Counted from the first letter of the stretch, positions 35,089 through 44,733 are shown. The stretch is DNA of 64,000 nucleotides from an alpha proteobacterium HIMB59 (GCA_000299115.1 CP003801.1:744001-808000); one strand, 5' to 3'. Numbers and translations: made by a program. Notes: generated from the letters alone by a model not told the origin.

Positions 35089-36267
35089 ATGCAAAAAAAG
35101 AATTACAAAAAACAAACACAGTTAATCAGGGGCGGTATTGCACGTTCTCAACATGGAGAAACAAGTGAGGCGCTTTTTTTTAACTCTGGCTATGTTTACA
35201 AGAATGCGGAAGAGGCAAGAGATAGGTTTGCAGGAGAGCAAGATGGTTATCTTTATTCAAGGTATGGAAACCCAACAGTATCAATGTTTCAAGAAAGATT
35301 GGCTTTAAATGAAGGTGCAGAAAATTGTTTTGCTACATCTAGCGGCATGTCAGCTGTATTTGCTTCTTTGATGAGCTATCTTGAAAGTGGAGATGAAGTA
35401 GTTTCCTCAAGGGCTCTATTTGGTTCTTGTTATTACATTTTGAATGAACTTTTGCCCAAATATAACATCAAAACTCACTTGATTGATGGAACTGATATTA
35501 AGCAATGGGAAAAATATATTACCAAAAAAACTAAATGTATTTTTTTAGAAAGCCCTTCTAATCCAACAATGGAGATAGTGGATATTCAAGCCGTTGCTAA
35601 AATAGCTCATGAAGTAGGGGCTTTGGTTATTGTCGATAACATATTGGCTTCACCAGCTTTGCAAAAACCACTTGAACTAGGGGCTGATATAGTTGTTTAT
35701 TCGGCAACAAAACACATAGACGGGCAGGGAAGGGCTATGGGTGGAGCTATTCTCTCAACAAAACAACATTTTGAGGATCACATAAAAACCTTTACTCGAC
35801 ATACTGGCCCTACATTAAGCCCATTTAATGCTTGGATTTTATTAAAAGGTCTTGAGACTTTAGAATATCGAATTAATCAACACTGTAAAAATGCTAAAAC
35901 TGTTGCGGAGTTTTTAGCTCAACATCAAAGTGTTGAAAAAACTATTTACCCTGGATTAAGTACCCACCCGCAGTATGAATTGGCTAAGAAACAAATGACA
36001 CAGCCAGGATCTATTGTCACTTTTTGTATTAAAGGAGATAAGGCTTTTAATTTTATTAATAATTTAAAATTATTTGATATTTCAAATAATTTTGGTGATA
36101 CTAAGAGTTTAGTCACTCATCCTACAACCACTACTCATAGGGTGCTAGGAGAAGAGGGAAGAGAAAAATTAAGCATAACTAAAAATATGGTTAGACTGTC
36201 AATAGGACTTGAAGATGTTGAAGATTTAATTGAAGATATTGATCAAGCTCTAAGTAAAGCTAATTGA
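35089..36267 (+). CDS. metZ: O-succinylhomoserine sulfhydrylase
   Basis: PLP enzyme of the Cys/Met metabolism family that makes homocysteine directly from O-succinylhomoserine and sulfide. 392 residues from the ATG at 35089. Motifs: YSRYGNPTVSMFQERLA, ATSSGMSAVFASL, ESPSNPTMEIVDI, and the PLP-lysine segment YSATKHIDGQGR with AMGGAIL, the latter typical of MetZ rather than MetB. The frame is open back to a GTG at 35047, but that lies inside the upstream hairpin arm. Downstream of a SAM-II riboswitch, the classic setting for metZ in alphaproteobacteria. The O-acetyl versus O-succinyl substrate is inferred from family. Confidence 0.92.
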   Translation: MQKKNYKKQTQLIRGGIARSQHGETSEALFFNSGYVYKNAEEARDRFAGEQDGYLYSRYGNPTVSMFQERLALNEGAENCFATSSGMSAVFASLMSYLESGDEVVSSRALFGSCYYILNELLPKYNIKTHLIDGTDIKQWEKYITKKTKCIFLESPSNPTMEIVDIQAVAKIAHEVGALVIVDNILASPALQKPLELGADIVVYSATKHIDGQGRAMGGAILSTKQHFEDHIKTFTRHTGPTLSPFNAWILLKGLETLEYRINQHCKNAKTVAEFLAQHQSVEKTIYPGLSTHPQYELAKKQMTQPGSIVTFCIKGDKAFNFINNLKLFDISNNFGDTKSLVTHPTTTTHRVLGEEGREKLSITKNMVRLSIGLEDVEDLIEDIDQALSKAN

Positions 36268-36279
36268 TAAGGAGTAAAT

Positions 36280-36483
36280 ATGAAATTTTATCGTTTTTTA
36301 ACTGGTGAAGATGACTCTAAGTTTTGCCATAAAGTAACTGAGGCACTTTCTAAAGGCTGGGAATTATATGGTAGTCCACAATTATCTTATGATGCTAAGC
36401 AAAAAAAATTTAGATGTGGTCAAGCAGTAATAAAGATCTCAAAAAAAAAATATACGCCAAGCACAAAACTTTCTTCAATTTAA
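36280..36483 (+). CDS. DUF1737 family protein
   Basis: 67-residue protein of the DUF1737 family. Recognised from FYRFLTGEDDSKFCHKVTEAL and GWELYGSPQLSYDAK, the family core; a GQAVIK segment follows. Function unknown. It starts 13 bp after metZ with a good ribosome site (AAGGAG), so it is part of the riboswitch-led operon. In other alphaproteobacteria DUF1737 genes are also found next to metZ-type genes, as far as I recall. Confidence 0.85.
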   Translation: MKFYRFLTGEDDSKFCHKVTEALSKGWELYGSPQLSYDAKQKKFRCGQAVIKISKKKYTPSTKLSSI

Positions 36484-36504
36484 ATATTAATCTTTGGAAA
36501 TTTA

Positions 36505-36579
36505 TGGTGCCGCCGAGAAGAATTGAACTTCCGACCCCACCCTTACCAAGGGTGTGCTCTACCACTGAGCTACGGCGGC
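36505..36579 (-). tRNA. tRNA-Thr (anticodon GGT)
   Basis: Read on the minus strand from 36579: 7-bp acceptor stem GCCGCCG/CGGCGGC, D-arm TAGCTCAGTGGTAGAGC, anticodon arm CACCC-TTGGTAA-GGGTG with anticodon GGT, T-arm with GTTCAATTC, discriminator A and an encoded CCA (36507-36505). Decodes ACC/ACT threonine codons. Confidence 0.97.
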
Positions 36580-36591
36580 TTGTAGGGCTCA

Positions 36592-36620
36592 ATTAATAGT
36601 TAACTAGCTTATCTAGTCAA
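36592..36620 (-). promoter_or_regulatory. Promoter of tRNA-Thr
   Basis: On the minus strand TTGACT (36620-36615) and ATTAAT (36597-36592) are spaced by 17 bp, ending about 12 bp before the mature tRNA 5' end. The -35 overlaps the stop codon of the small ORF at 36617. Confidence 0.6.
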
Positions 36621-36799
36621 GAAATTTCATAATCTCCATAAATAACAGTATTGGAGCTATCTAGTTGATATTTCTTTAAAAGTTTAACTTTTTTATTTTT
36701 TTCTCTTAATTCTCTAATTTCTGAGGCTGCTTCTCTTCGATATTTTCTATTTTTCCACCATGAGGAATTACCAATTTCTAAAGTAATTACTTTTTTCAT
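36617..36799 (-). CDS. Small basic hypothetical protein coupled to yqaA
   Basis: 60-residue Lys/Arg-rich soluble protein (MKKVITLEIGNSSWWKN, then a charged helical stretch). I do not recognise a family. Its ATG overlaps the yqaA stop by 1 bp (TAATG), an arrangement that favours a real, translationally coupled gene. It lies on the opposite strand from the metZ operon and directly upstream of the tRNA-Thr gene. Confidence 0.5.
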   Translation of the reverse strand: MKKVITLEIGNSSWWKNRKYRREAASEIRELREKNKKVKLLKKYQLDSSNTVIYGDYEIS

Positions 36800-37233
36800 T
36801 AAACAAAACTAGCCAAATAAAGAATGAACACATATCGAGATATCTTAGAAACACTTACTAGTAAGAAAAAAACACCAAATCGAACTTTCAGTACACCTGC
36901 AAGTAAGGTTAGGGGGTCGCCAATGATAGGAACCCAAGCTAAAAGCAAAGACCAAAGACCATATTTTTGAAAATATTTTTGACTTCTATTTAATTGATCT
37001 GGTGATACAGGAAACCATTTACGATCTTGAAATACAGTAATTTTTTTTCCCAGGTACCAATTTGTAATCGAGCCTAAAATATTTCCTATGCTTGCAAAAA
37101 TTAAAAGAAGGTAAGTTTCAAATGAATTCGATAGATACATGGTAGTTAGTACTACTTCCGATGAAAAAGGAAGAATGGTAGCAGCTAAAAAGCTGATGAT
37201 CAGAAGTTGAAAATAGGAGAATAAAATTAACAA
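36799..37233 (-). CDS. yqaA: YqaA family membrane protein (DedA/VTT superfamily)
   Basis: 144-residue membrane protein with about four hydrophobic segments. Seen: LAATILPFSSEVVLTTMYL, GNILGSITNWYLGKKI and WSLLLAWVPIIGDPLTLLAGVL, the conserved Pro/Gly/Asp features of the YqaA branch of the VTT superfamily, thought to act as lipid scramblases or transporters. The start is a TTG at 37233 with a weak ribosome site; no ATG lies before the conserved N-terminus. Two tiny ORFs flank it on the same strand. Confidence 0.85.
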   Translation of the reverse strand: MLILFSYFQLLIISFLAATILPFSSEVVLTTMYLSNSFETYLLLIFASIGNILGSITNWYLGKKITVFQDRKWFPVSPDQLNRSQKYFQKYGLWSLLLAWVPIIGDPLTLLAGVLKVRFGVFFLLVSVSKISRYVFILYLASFV

Positions 37234-37249
37234 GAAGAGTTAGTTGAAA

Positions 37250-37339
37250 TTATTTCTTTCTAGACATTACTGTTTTGACAATAATGAATAAAAGAAAACA
37301 AATAACAGCAACACAAATAAGTGTGAATACTAAAGCCAT
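37250..37339 (-). CDS. Possible single-helix small membrane protein
   Basis: 29-codon ORF encoding one hydrophobic helix (MALVFTLICVAVICFLLFII) followed by a basic tail ending MSRKK, the usual positive-inside pattern. It lies 16 bp upstream of yqaA and 24 bp below the clpB stop, on the same strand. The hydrophobic-plus-basic design supports it, but there is no recognised family and the ORF is short enough to arise by chance. Confidence 0.3.
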   Translation of the reverse strand: MALVFTLICVAVICFLLFIIVKTVMSRKK

Positions 37340-37363
37340 AACTAATTATATCATAAATTTAGA

Positions 37364-39940
37364 TTAAGAAGATAAAACTTTTAAATCTTTATTAGCTATT
37401 TTAAGTCCATACTTATCTTTAGTAAAAATAATCTTTTCAGATATATTTTCACCTAATTCTAAAATTACTTCAGAGAGGGGATTAAGCACTTCATCTTGAA
37501 GTAATCTTTTCAGAGGTCGAGCGCCAAAAATAGGATCAAACCCTTTTTCGGATAAGAATTCTAATGCCTCATCAGAGAAGCTAATTTTAATACCTTTTGA
37601 ACTAATTCTATCTTGAATGATATCAATTTGATTTCGAAGTATATGATTAATATTTTCCTTCGATAGTTTGTTGAAAAGGATGATGTCGTCGATTCTATTT
37701 AAAAATTCGAGTCGGAAGTGATTTTTTAACTCCTCTAAGGCTAAATTCTTTTTGGTGGCGTAATCAAAATTATCATCAATAGGAATTTGGGATCCAATAT
37801 TTGATGTCATGATAATCAAAGTATTTTTAAAGTTTACTATCTTGCCTTTGGAGTCGGTTAATCTTCCATCATCCAATATTTGCAGCAAGATGTTAAATAC
37901 ATCAGGGTGTGCTTTTTCTATTTCATCAAAAAGAATAACCTGATAAGGACGTCTTCGAACGGAGTCAGTTAATTTACCTCCATCGTCATAACCAACATAT
38001 CCTGGAGGTGAACCAATTAATTTGCTCACAGAGTGTTTTTCCATATATTCAGACATATCTAGGCGAAGCATTTGTTTTTCATTATCAAACACATACTCTG
38101 CTAAGGCTTTAGATAGTTCAGTTTTACCCACTCCTGTTGGTCCTAAAAAGAGGAACGAACCCAAGGGTTTATTCGGATCCTGCAATCCTGCTTTTGATAT
38201 TTTGATCGCCTTAGATACTTTCTCAATGGCATCATTTTGACCAATAACTCTTTTTTCAAGTAATTGTTCGATGTTAACTAATTTGTTGTTTTCACCACTG
38301 GATAATTTCTCCAGAGGTATCCCAGTCCATTTTGAGACAACACCTGCAATATCTTCTGCATTAATGACCTCATTGATAATCTTTGACTGCTCTTGTTCAT
38401 TAAGCGAATTATATTCTTTTTGAAGATCTGGAAGTAATCCATACATAATTTCACTGGCTTTTGTCAAATCACCATTTCGTTGTGCAGCCTCTAAATCCTC
38501 TTTTGCTTGGTCGATACGCTCATTAAGATTTCTTTTTGTATCTAAGATCTTTTTTTCTGCCTCCCAAGTAGCATTGAGACTTTTTAGTTTTTCTTCCAGT
38601 TCTTGAATTTGTTTATTGATGGATTCATTTTTCTTTTCATCTTGTTCACTATCTTTTGATAAGACGTTCTTTTCCATTTGAAGCTTGATTAAATCTCGAT
38701 CTAATTGATCGATCTCTTCTGGTTTACTATCAATTTCCATTTTTACTTTACTCGCTGCTTCATCCATTAAGTCAATCGCCTTATCAGGAAGAAAACGATC
38801 AGTAATATATCGATCAGATAATTGAACCGCAGCCAGAATAGCTTCATCGCTTATTCGAATACCATGATGAATTTCATATTTTTCTTTTAGGCCTCTTAGG
38901 ATGGCAACTGCATCTGTGGTGGAGGGTTCATTGACAAATACTGGTTGAAACCTTCGAGTAAGTGCAGCGTCTTTTTCAAAATATTTTTTATATTCATCTA
39001 GGGTTGTGGCGCCCACACAATGTAATTCACCTCGTGCTAAAGCAGGTTTTAACATATTGGAGGCATCCATCGCACCATCAGACTTACCAGCACCCACTAA
39101 GGTATGAATTTCATCAATAAATAAGATAATAGTTCCATTTTCTTTATGAATTTCTTTTAAAACGTTTTGAAGTCGCTCTTCAAATTCTCCTCGGTATTTG
39201 GCACCAGCAAGAAGTAACCCAAGATCTAGAATACGAATTACTTTATTTTCCAGAGATCTTGGAACATCTTTATTAACTATTCTTTGAGCTAATCCTTCGA
39301 TAAGAGCTGTTTTTCCAACACCTGGATCACCAATGAGAATAGGGTTGTTTTTGGTTCTTCGAGATAAAACCTGAATAGTTCTTCGTATCTCTTCATCACG
39401 ACCTATGACAGGATCTAATTCTCTGTTCTGTGCTTTTTGTGTAACATTAATGGTATATTTTTCTAATGCATTGAAGTTATCATCAGAGCTTTCACTATCA
39501 GATTTAGAACTTTTTCTAATCTCAGAAATCTTACTTTGAATTTTATTTAGGTTTAAACCTACTTTTTTGATAATTGCCTCAATGTTGTTATCAGATTGAA
39601 TAGAGCTAATTAAGAGTGAGTCGATTGAAACATAATTATCTTGTTGCTCGGAAGCGAGCTTTTCTGCTTTTTCAAAAAGTTGAATTAACTTTGGGTCAGC
39701 AAAGATTTGACCATTTCCTCCATTTGAAGGTTCTTTTGCTAAATTGTCTTGAGCCGATAATTTAACCTGATTGAAATCACTGCCTTCAAAAGCTTTTACG
39801 ATGAGGTCATGATTGCTATTAAGTAATTCAGAGAAAATATGCATAGGAGTGATTTTTTGATGTTTTTTTCCTAATGCTAAATTTTGAGCAGCATTAATTA
39901 TTTTTTTTGAACTATTAGTATATTTTTCAAAATTCATCAT
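37364..39940 (-). CDS. clpB: ATP-dependent disaggregase ClpB
   Basis: Hsp100 hexamer that threads proteins out of aggregates with DnaK. 858 residues from the ATG at 39940 (or 857 from 39937; E. coli ClpB is 857). N-terminal [21 protein letters not shown], first Walker [15 protein letters not shown], the coiled-coil middle domain, second Walker [15 protein letters not shown] and the [14 protein letters not shown]-terminus are present; pore loops YRGEFEER and GYVGYDDGG too. The frame stays open upstream to 40261, but that stretch overlaps murA and is not ClpB. No heat-shock promoter was recognised. Confidence 0.97.
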   Translation of the reverse strand: MMNFEKYTNSSKKIINAAQNLALGKKHQKITPMHIFSELLNSNHDLIVKAFEGSDFNQVKLSAQDNLAKEPSNGGNGQIFADPKLIQLFEKAEKLASEQQDNYVSIDSLLISSIQSDNNIEAIIKKVGLNLNKIQSKISEIRKSSKSDSESSDDNFNALEKYTINVTQKAQNRELDPVIGRDEEIRRTIQVLSRRTKNNPILIGDPGVGKTALIEGLAQRIVNKDVPRSLENKVIRILDLGLLLAGAKYRGEFEERLQNVLKEIHKENGTIILFIDEIHTLVGAGKSDGAMDASNMLKPALARGELHCVGATTLDEYKKYFEKDAALTRRFQPVFVNEPSTTDAVAILRGLKEKYEIHHGIRISDEAILAAVQLSDRYITDRFLPDKAIDLMDEAASKVKMEIDSKPEEIDQLDRDLIKLQMEKNVLSKDSEQDEKKNESINKQIQELEEKLKSLNATWEAEKKILDTKRNLNERIDQAKEDLEAAQRNGDLTKASEIMYGLLPDLQKEYNSLNEQEQSKIINEVINAEDIAGVVSKWTGIPLEKLSSGENNKLVNIEQLLEKRVIGQNDAIEKVSKAIKISKAGLQDPNKPLGSFLFLGPTGVGKTELSKALAEYVFDNEKQMLRLDMSEYMEKHSVSKLIGSPPGYVGYDDGGKLTDSVRRRPYQVILFDEIEKAHPDVFNILLQILDDGRLTDSKGKIVNFKNTLIIMTSNIGSQIPIDDNFDYATKKNLALEELKNHFRLEFLNRIDDIILFNKLSKENINHILRNQIDIIQDRISSKGIKISFSDEALEFLSEKGFDPIFGARPLKRLLQDEVLNPLSEVILELGENISEKIIFTKDKYGLKIANKDLKVLSS

Positions 39941-39962
39941 ATAATTTATGTGGTTATAATTT

Positions 39963-40070
39963 ATGAAGAAACAAGACCCGAAGAAAAAAAATTTGGAAGA
40001 CATAAAAAAAGAGAAATTAGCGCAAAAGCTAAGAGAAAATTTAAGAAAAAGAAAAAAAATAACTAAGTAA
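39963..40070 (+). CDS. Small basic protein preceding murA
   Basis: 35-codon ORF (MKKQDPKKKNLEDIKKEKL, then AQKLRENLRKRKKITK), very rich in Lys and Arg. It ends 3 bp before the murA ATG. The LAxxLRENLxRRK-like tail resembles short basic proteins commonly annotated beside housekeeping genes in alphaproteobacteria. Position and amino-acid character support a real gene; function unknown. Confidence 0.5.
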   Translation: MKKQDPKKKNLEDIKKEKLAQKLRENLRKRKKITK

Positions 40071-40073
40071 AAA

Positions 40074-41330
40074 ATGCAAAAAGTAATTATTGAAGGTCCT
40101 GTCGCCTTAAAGGGTGAAATTAATATTTCGGGCTCTAAAAACGCTTCCCTTCCAATTATGATTTCCACTGTCTTATCAAAAGGAAGTTGTTTGATAAGCA
40201 ATGTCCCCAATCTTCGCGATACAAGATTTTTAGTATCTATTCTCCAAGACTTAGGTTGCAAGGTAGATTTTCAAAAAAATATTTTTGCTGTTCATAATTC
40301 ATCAATTAAAAAAAAATCAGCGGATTACGAGTATGTTCGTCAGATGAGGGCTTCGATAGTTTTACTTGGTCCCGTTATTGCAAGATATCCAAAATTTAAA
40401 ATAGCTCTTCCTGGCGGTTGCTCAATTGGAACTCGAGGGATTGATTTACACTTAGAGGCATTGAAATTAATGGGTGTAAAAATTTCTATCCGTGGTGGCT
40501 ACGTAATAGCAGAGCGAAAAAATAAACAATTAAATGCCATCAATCATAAATTCCCCAAAATTAGTGTCGGAGCCACACAAAATATTGTGATGGCAGCCAC
40601 ATTGGCGAATGGGAAAACAGTTCTTAAAAATTGCGCCGCAGAACCTGAAGTAATTGATCTAATTAATTTTCTGAATAATTGTGGTGCTAAAATTTTTATT
40701 AAGAATAGAACAATAACAATTTTAGGTGTCACAGATCTAGAACTTCAAAATCATGAAGTCATTCCAGATAGGGTGGAAGCGGGGTCCTATATTCTGGCTG
40801 TCATGGCAACAAAAGGAAAAGTCATCATGAAAGATTTTGAACCTAACCATCTCGAATTTCCATTAAATATCTACCAATCCATGGGATTAAAAATTAAGAG
40901 AGTATCTAATCGATCTTATGAATTTAGTTGTAGAAATTTAAAATCAATAAAAAAAATTACTACAAAAGAATATCCAGGATATCCAACTGACCTTCAAGCA
41001 CAGATTATTGCTACTTTATTAAAAACTGGCATAAAATCTCGAGTTACAGAAAATATTTTTGAAAATAGATTTATTCATATTCCCGAATTAAGACGATTTG
41101 GGGCTGAATTAAAATTAAAGGATAAAACAGTTGAGATACAAAAAGTAAGTGAACTTTATGGTGCAGAAGTAATGGCGACCGATATTCGTGCTAGTTTTTC
41201 TCTTATAATTGCGGCCATGATGGCTAAAGGGACCACTACTATCGATCGAATTTATCACTTAGATCGTGGATATGAAGATTTTGATTTAAAATTAAAAAAA
41301 TGTGGCGTAAACATAAAAAGGAAAAAATGA
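40074..41330 (+). CDS. murA: UDP-N-acetylglucosamine 1-carboxyvinyltransferase
   Basis: First committed step of peptidoglycan synthesis, transferring enolpyruvate from PEP to UDP-GlcNAc. 418 residues, full length. Active-site features: ISGSKNASLPIMIS (Lys), RQMRASIVLLGP, the mobile loop PGGCSIGTRGIDLHL with its Cys (the fosfomycin target), and DLQAQIIATLL plus the C-terminal MATDIRASFSLIIAAMMAKG segment. Overlaps hisG by 4 bp (ATGA). Identification is secure. Confidence 0.97.
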   Translation: MQKVIIEGPVALKGEINISGSKNASLPIMISTVLSKGSCLISNVPNLRDTRFLVSILQDLGCKVDFQKNIFAVHNSSIKKKSADYEYVRQMRASIVLLGPVIARYPKFKIALPGGCSIGTRGIDLHLEALKLMGVKISIRGGYVIAERKNKQLNAINHKFPKISVGATQNIVMAATLANGKTVLKNCAAEPEVIDLINFLNNCGAKIFIKNRTITILGVTDLELQNHEVIPDRVEAGSYILAVMATKGKVIMKDFEPNHLEFPLNIYQSMGLKIKRVSNRSYEFSCRNLKSIKKITTKEYPGYPTDLQAQIIATLLKTGIKSRVTENIFENRFIHIPELRRFGAELKLKDKTVEIQKVSELYGAEVMATDIRASFSLIIAAMMAKGTTTIDRIYHLDRGYEDFDLKLKKCGVNIKRKK

Positions 41331-41959
41331 ACTCAAATTTAATTATTGCTTGCCCAAAGGGCAGACTAGAAAAGAAGGTTGTTAAGTACCTCGCTGATCG
41401 TGGCCTAGAAATGGAAAAAGCATTTTTTGATGATGAAATTAGAAAACTGACATTTGATACAAATTTTAAAAATATCAAAGTAATTAAACTCAAACCTTCA
41501 GATATCCGCTCTTATACAATTCTTGGTGCTGCAGATATAGGCTTTGTTGGGTATGATGATATTTTAGAGAACTCATCTGAGAATATCGTACTTTTGCAAA
41601 AGACTTCTATTGGCAAGTGTCGAATTTCAATTGCTTCAGATCGAAAAAAAATAGATTTTTCTGAAAAAAAGGTATTTAAAGTTGCCACTAAATTTCAAAA
41701 CATATCTGAGCGATATTTTCGTGAACTTAATATACAAACTGAGACAATCAAACTAAATGGATCTATTGAATTAGCGGTCAAATACGGAGTGGCAGATTTC
41801 ATCTTAGACTTGGTTCAATCAGGTCAGACACTAAAAGACAACCAACTTTATGAAAATGTAATTATTAATAATGATATCTCGACAGTAATTATTAGCAGTT
41901 ATTATGCTTACGATACAAAAAAAGTATTCATTAAAAAACTCTTAACAAAAGGTTTGTAG
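41327..41959 (+). CDS. hisG: ATP phosphoribosyltransferase, short form
   Basis: First enzyme of histidine synthesis, joining PRPP and ATP. From the ATG at 41327, which overlaps the murA stop and follows an AAGGA site, the protein has 210 residues: the short HisG form, which needs the regulatory partner HisZ (not in this window). Motifs: LIIACPKGRLEKK, GAADIGFVGYDDIL, and DFILDLVQSGQTLKDNQL, the PRPP-binding segment. An earlier in-frame ATG at 41300 would add residues with no family similarity. Confidence 0.93.
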   Translation: MNSNLIIACPKGRLEKKVVKYLADRGLEMEKAFFDDEIRKLTFDTNFKNIKVIKLKPSDIRSYTILGAADIGFVGYDDILENSSENIVLLQKTSIGKCRISIASDRKKIDFSEKKVFKVATKFQNISERYFRELNIQTETIKLNGSIELAVKYGVADFILDLVQSGQTLKDNQLYENVIINNDISTVIISSYYAYDTKKVFIKKLLTKGL

Positions 41960-43230
41960 TGAAAATAGTCAATAAAAATTGGATTTTATCCAACTTAAAA
42001 TCATCCCTTCAGACTTCATCTTCAGTTTCTTCAACCGTGAAGTCTATTATCGAAGACATAAAAAAAAATGGTGATAAAGCACTTTTAAAATATGTTAAAA
42101 AGTTTGAAAATTCTAAAGCTACAATTAAAAATATAAAATTATCAAAGCAAGATTTAAAGAGAGCGTATAATTCTATATCAAGACAAGATAAAGAAGCTTT
42201 AAAATTAGCTTATAAAAGAATTCATTACTATCACACCAAACAAAAGAAACCTTCTTATTCTTATAAAGATCAATTAGATACTAAGTTTTACGTTCAATGG
42301 AATCCCATCGATAATGTCGGTCTTTATATCCCCGGGGGCATGGCTTCTTATCCCTCAACAGTTTTGATGACTTCAATCCCTGCTAAAATAGCAAAAGTAC
42401 CCAATGTGATGCTTTGCGTTCCATCTAAAAATGGAATTACTTCCAATTTAACATTAGCTGCAGCTTATATTTGTGGTGTTGATCAAGTTTATAATATTGG
42501 TGGGGCCCAAGCTATAGCTGCTTTTGCTCATGGAACAAAAACTATAAAAAAAGCTGATAAAGTTTTTGGTCCTGGTAACCAGTTTGTAGCGGAAGCAAAA
42601 AAACAACTTTTTGGTACCATTGGTATCGATCTACCTGCGGGCCCATCGGAGGTGCTTGTTATCGCCAATAATAAATCTAATCCAAATTGGATAGCCTATG
42701 ATGTGCTAGCTCAAGCTGAGCATGATCCTAATGCTAAGACTTATGTTGTCAGTACCTCTAAAAACTTGCTTGAGAAAGTAAAAAAAGAAATTTCTTCATT
42801 AGTGCAAAATTCTAAAATTCAAAATATTGATCAATCCATCAAAAATCATTGTTTTTTAATTCTATCTCAAGGCAAAAAAGAGATTTATGAAATTTCTAAC
42901 TTTATTGCTCCTGAACACCTTCACATTCACTCAAAGTTTTCTAAAGATTTATTAAAAAATATCATCCATGCAGGATCAGTTTTTGTTGGAGAAAAGGCAC
43001 CTGTTGCTTTGGGGGACTATACTATTGGCACTAATCATGTTTTACCAACTGATCAAACTGCAAAATTTGCCTCTGGACTGAGTGTTGATGATTTTATGAA
43101 AAAGACTGTCTTTATTGATGTGGGTGATAAAACTTTGAAGAAAATTTCTAAACCCACTTCTCATTTAGCCAGAAAAGAAGGTTTAGAAGCACACGCTTTA
43201 TCAGTTGAAATTAGAAAAATCAAAACATAA
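41959..43230 (+). CDS. hisD: Histidinol dehydrogenase
   Basis: Last two steps of histidine synthesis, a zinc- and NAD-dependent four-electron oxidation. 423 residues. Starts at a GTG overlapping the hisG stop by 1 bp (TAGTG). Motifs: LYIPGGMASYPSTVLM, IGGAQAIAAFAHGTKTI, VFGPGNQFVAEAKKQLFG, DLPAGPSEVLVIA, LAQAEHDPNAKTYV and APEHLHIHS, including the zinc ligands Gln/His. Co-transcribed with hisG. Confidence 0.97.
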   Translation: MKIVNKNWILSNLKSSLQTSSSVSSTVKSIIEDIKKNGDKALLKYVKKFENSKATIKNIKLSKQDLKRAYNSISRQDKEALKLAYKRIHYYHTKQKKPSYSYKDQLDTKFYVQWNPIDNVGLYIPGGMASYPSTVLMTSIPAKIAKVPNVMLCVPSKNGITSNLTLAAAYICGVDQVYNIGGAQAIAAFAHGTKTIKKADKVFGPGNQFVAEAKKQLFGTIGIDLPAGPSEVLVIANNKSNPNWIAYDVLAQAEHDPNAKTYVVSTSKNLLEKVKKEISSLVQNSKIQNIDQSIKNHCFLILSQGKKEIYEISNFIAPEHLHIHSKFSKDLLKNIIHAGSVFVGEKAPVALGDYTIGTNHVLPTDQTAKFASGLSVDDFMKKTVFIDVGDKTLKKISKPTSHLARKEGLEAHALSVEIRKIKT

Positions 43231-43242
43231 TATACTCAAAAT

Positions 43243-43464
43243 ATGTCCAAAGAAGATGCAATCGAATTTCAAGGTGTAGTTTCAGAACTACTACCCAACG
43301 CTATGTTTAAGGTTAAGCTTGATAATGATCACGAGGTCATAGCGCACACATCTGGAAAGATGAGAAAAAACAGAATAAGAGTTTTAGCTGGGGATAGGGT
43401 TACAGTTGAAATGACACCATACGACTTAACTAAGGGCAGAATTACATTTAGGTCAAAAAACTAA
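43243..43464 (+). CDS. infA: Translation initiation factor IF-1
   Basis: 73-residue S1/OB-fold protein that binds the 30S A-site. The sequence [35 protein letters not shown] and [11 protein letters not shown] matches IF-1 throughout. Lies 12 bp after hisD and 28 bp before the RNase gene. In alphaproteobacteria infA is usually followed by maf, which is absent here. Confidence 0.98.
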   Translation: MSKEDAIEFQGVVSELLPNAMFKVKLDNDHEVIAHTSGKMRKNRIRVLAGDRVTVEMTPYDLTKGRITFRSKN

Positions 43465-43492
43465 TGAATTATTTTTTAAAAGGAGCAATGCC

Positions 43493-44620
43493 GTGTCTAC
43501 AAAACTTATTGTTACAAACTACAAAAATTTTAAATGTGGAGTTAAACTCAATGAAGGAGAGTTGGTTAATATCCGATTTCAACCTAATGAAGATGTTCAA
43601 ATTGGAGACATCTACAAAGTAAAGATAGCTGAGATACTCCCAAACGACAGTGGAGCATTTGTCACTTACGGTAAAGGAGATCAAAGAGGTTTTTTCAAGC
43701 GTATCAATCTTCCTAATGGAGACAAGGTGCATGAAGGGCAATCTTTATTACTCCAAGTAAGAAGTATTGGCTCAAAAGATAAAGTCCATCTATTTACCAA
43801 TAATATTATTCTTACAGGTAAATTTATAAATCTTCTTCCTTACGGTGATGAAATCATATTAAGTCGAAGAACTCGAAAAAATTTAGATACTAATCAACAA
43901 GATAAAATCATGGATGCATTAAGTGAGTCTGAGGTTGGATTAATTGCAAGACATAATTTAATTCCTGAAAACTTAGAGATAGCCCAAGCAGAACTTCAAT
44001 CATTAAACCAGCAATGGAAAGAAATTGAATTAAATGCAAAGGAACTATCTGAAGAGGGGCTTGTTTTTCAAAATACTTATTTTGACCAAAACTTTGTCTG
44101 TGATTATTCAGATAAAAATACTGATCAAATTATTTTTAGTGACCACGATCGCTTCGAGAAAGTTAAATCCTGGGATGAGGGACTAGACTCTAGTTTTGCC
44201 AATATCTGTGAAGAGATGTCACCAGAACAAATCGAGGAAAATTTTAATTTTGAAGAAAAAATTGATTATTTAATTGGACACCAATATTCCCTTCCAAGCG
44301 GAGGTAATATTATGTTTGGTAAAACAGATGCATTAACAGCAATTGATGTGAATACCGGAACAGCTAAACGCTTTGATACAAACCGTGAAGCAATTCAGTT
44401 AATTGCCAAGCTCATTAAATTGAAGAATATATCTGGAAAAGTAGTTATCGATCCAGTTGCAAGTGATCAAAACACTCTTCGAAAACTTGTTGGAATGCTT
44501 AAAAATGAATTCCGGGATGATCTTAGCATCACCAACGTTTATGGTTATACCCGCGGAGGATTATTAGAGTTAAGTCGATCAAGAAATGATCGATCTATTG
44601 ATGAGCTAAATCTTAATTAG
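43493..44620 (+). CDS. rng: Ribonuclease E/G family protein, short form
   Basis: 375-residue RNase E/G-like endoribonuclease. The N-terminal S1 region, the RRTRKN segment, AIDVNTGTAKRF with the metal-ligand Asp, VVIDPVASD with the second acidic position, and GYTRGGLLELSRSR are visible. The protein stops there, before the Zn-link CPxC and the small domain of E. coli RNase G (489 residues), as in the short copy next to infA/maf in alphaproteobacteria. Start is a GTG with AAGGAG 7-8 bp upstream; an out-of-frame ATG lies at 43488. Confidence 0.85.
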   Translation: MSTKLIVTNYKNFKCGVKLNEGELVNIRFQPNEDVQIGDIYKVKIAEILPNDSGAFVTYGKGDQRGFFKRINLPNGDKVHEGQSLLLQVRSIGSKDKVHLFTNNIILTGKFINLLPYGDEIILSRRTRKNLDTNQQDKIMDALSESEVGLIARHNLIPENLEIAQAELQSLNQQWKEIELNAKELSEEGLVFQNTYFDQNFVCDYSDKNTDQIIFSDHDRFEKVKSWDEGLDSSFANICEEMSPEQIEENFNFEEKIDYLIGHQYSLPSGGNIMFGKTDALTAIDVNTGTAKRFDTNREAIQLIAKLIKLKNISGKVVIDPVASDQNTLRKLVGMLKNEFRDDLSITNVYGYTRGGLLELSRSRNDRSIDELNLN

Positions 44621-44635
44621 TTATTGAAAATTAAG

Positions 44636-44711
<76 letters not shown>

Positions 44712-44727
44712 ATCGAACGTAATTTCT

Positions 44728-44733
44728 ATTATA
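44728..44733 (-). promoter_or_regulatory. -10 element of tRNA-Phe
   Basis: A perfect TATAAT on the minus strand ends 16 bp before the mature tRNA 5' end. The -35 region 17 bp further upstream (TTTAGT) is weak. Confidence 0.45.

Noticed and set aside
34997-35091. Second SAM-sensing riboswitch (SAM-V) before metZ
   Set aside because: The hairpin lacks the ATTGCA and GATAAG-type core elements expected for SAM-V; it is only a long simple stem.
36410-36596. Small frames on both strands over tRNA-Thr
   Set aside because: They run through the tRNA gene and show no protein features.
39941-40261. N-terminal extension of clpB to a start at 40261
   Set aside because: The extra residues show no ClpB similarity, overlap murA and the small basic ORF, and the standard ClpB N-terminus MNFEKYT begins at 39937-39940.
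41300-41326. Earlier hisG start at 41300
   Set aside because: It lies deeper in murA and adds a non-conserved Lys-rich stretch; the ATG at 41327 has a ribosome site and the ATGA overlap.
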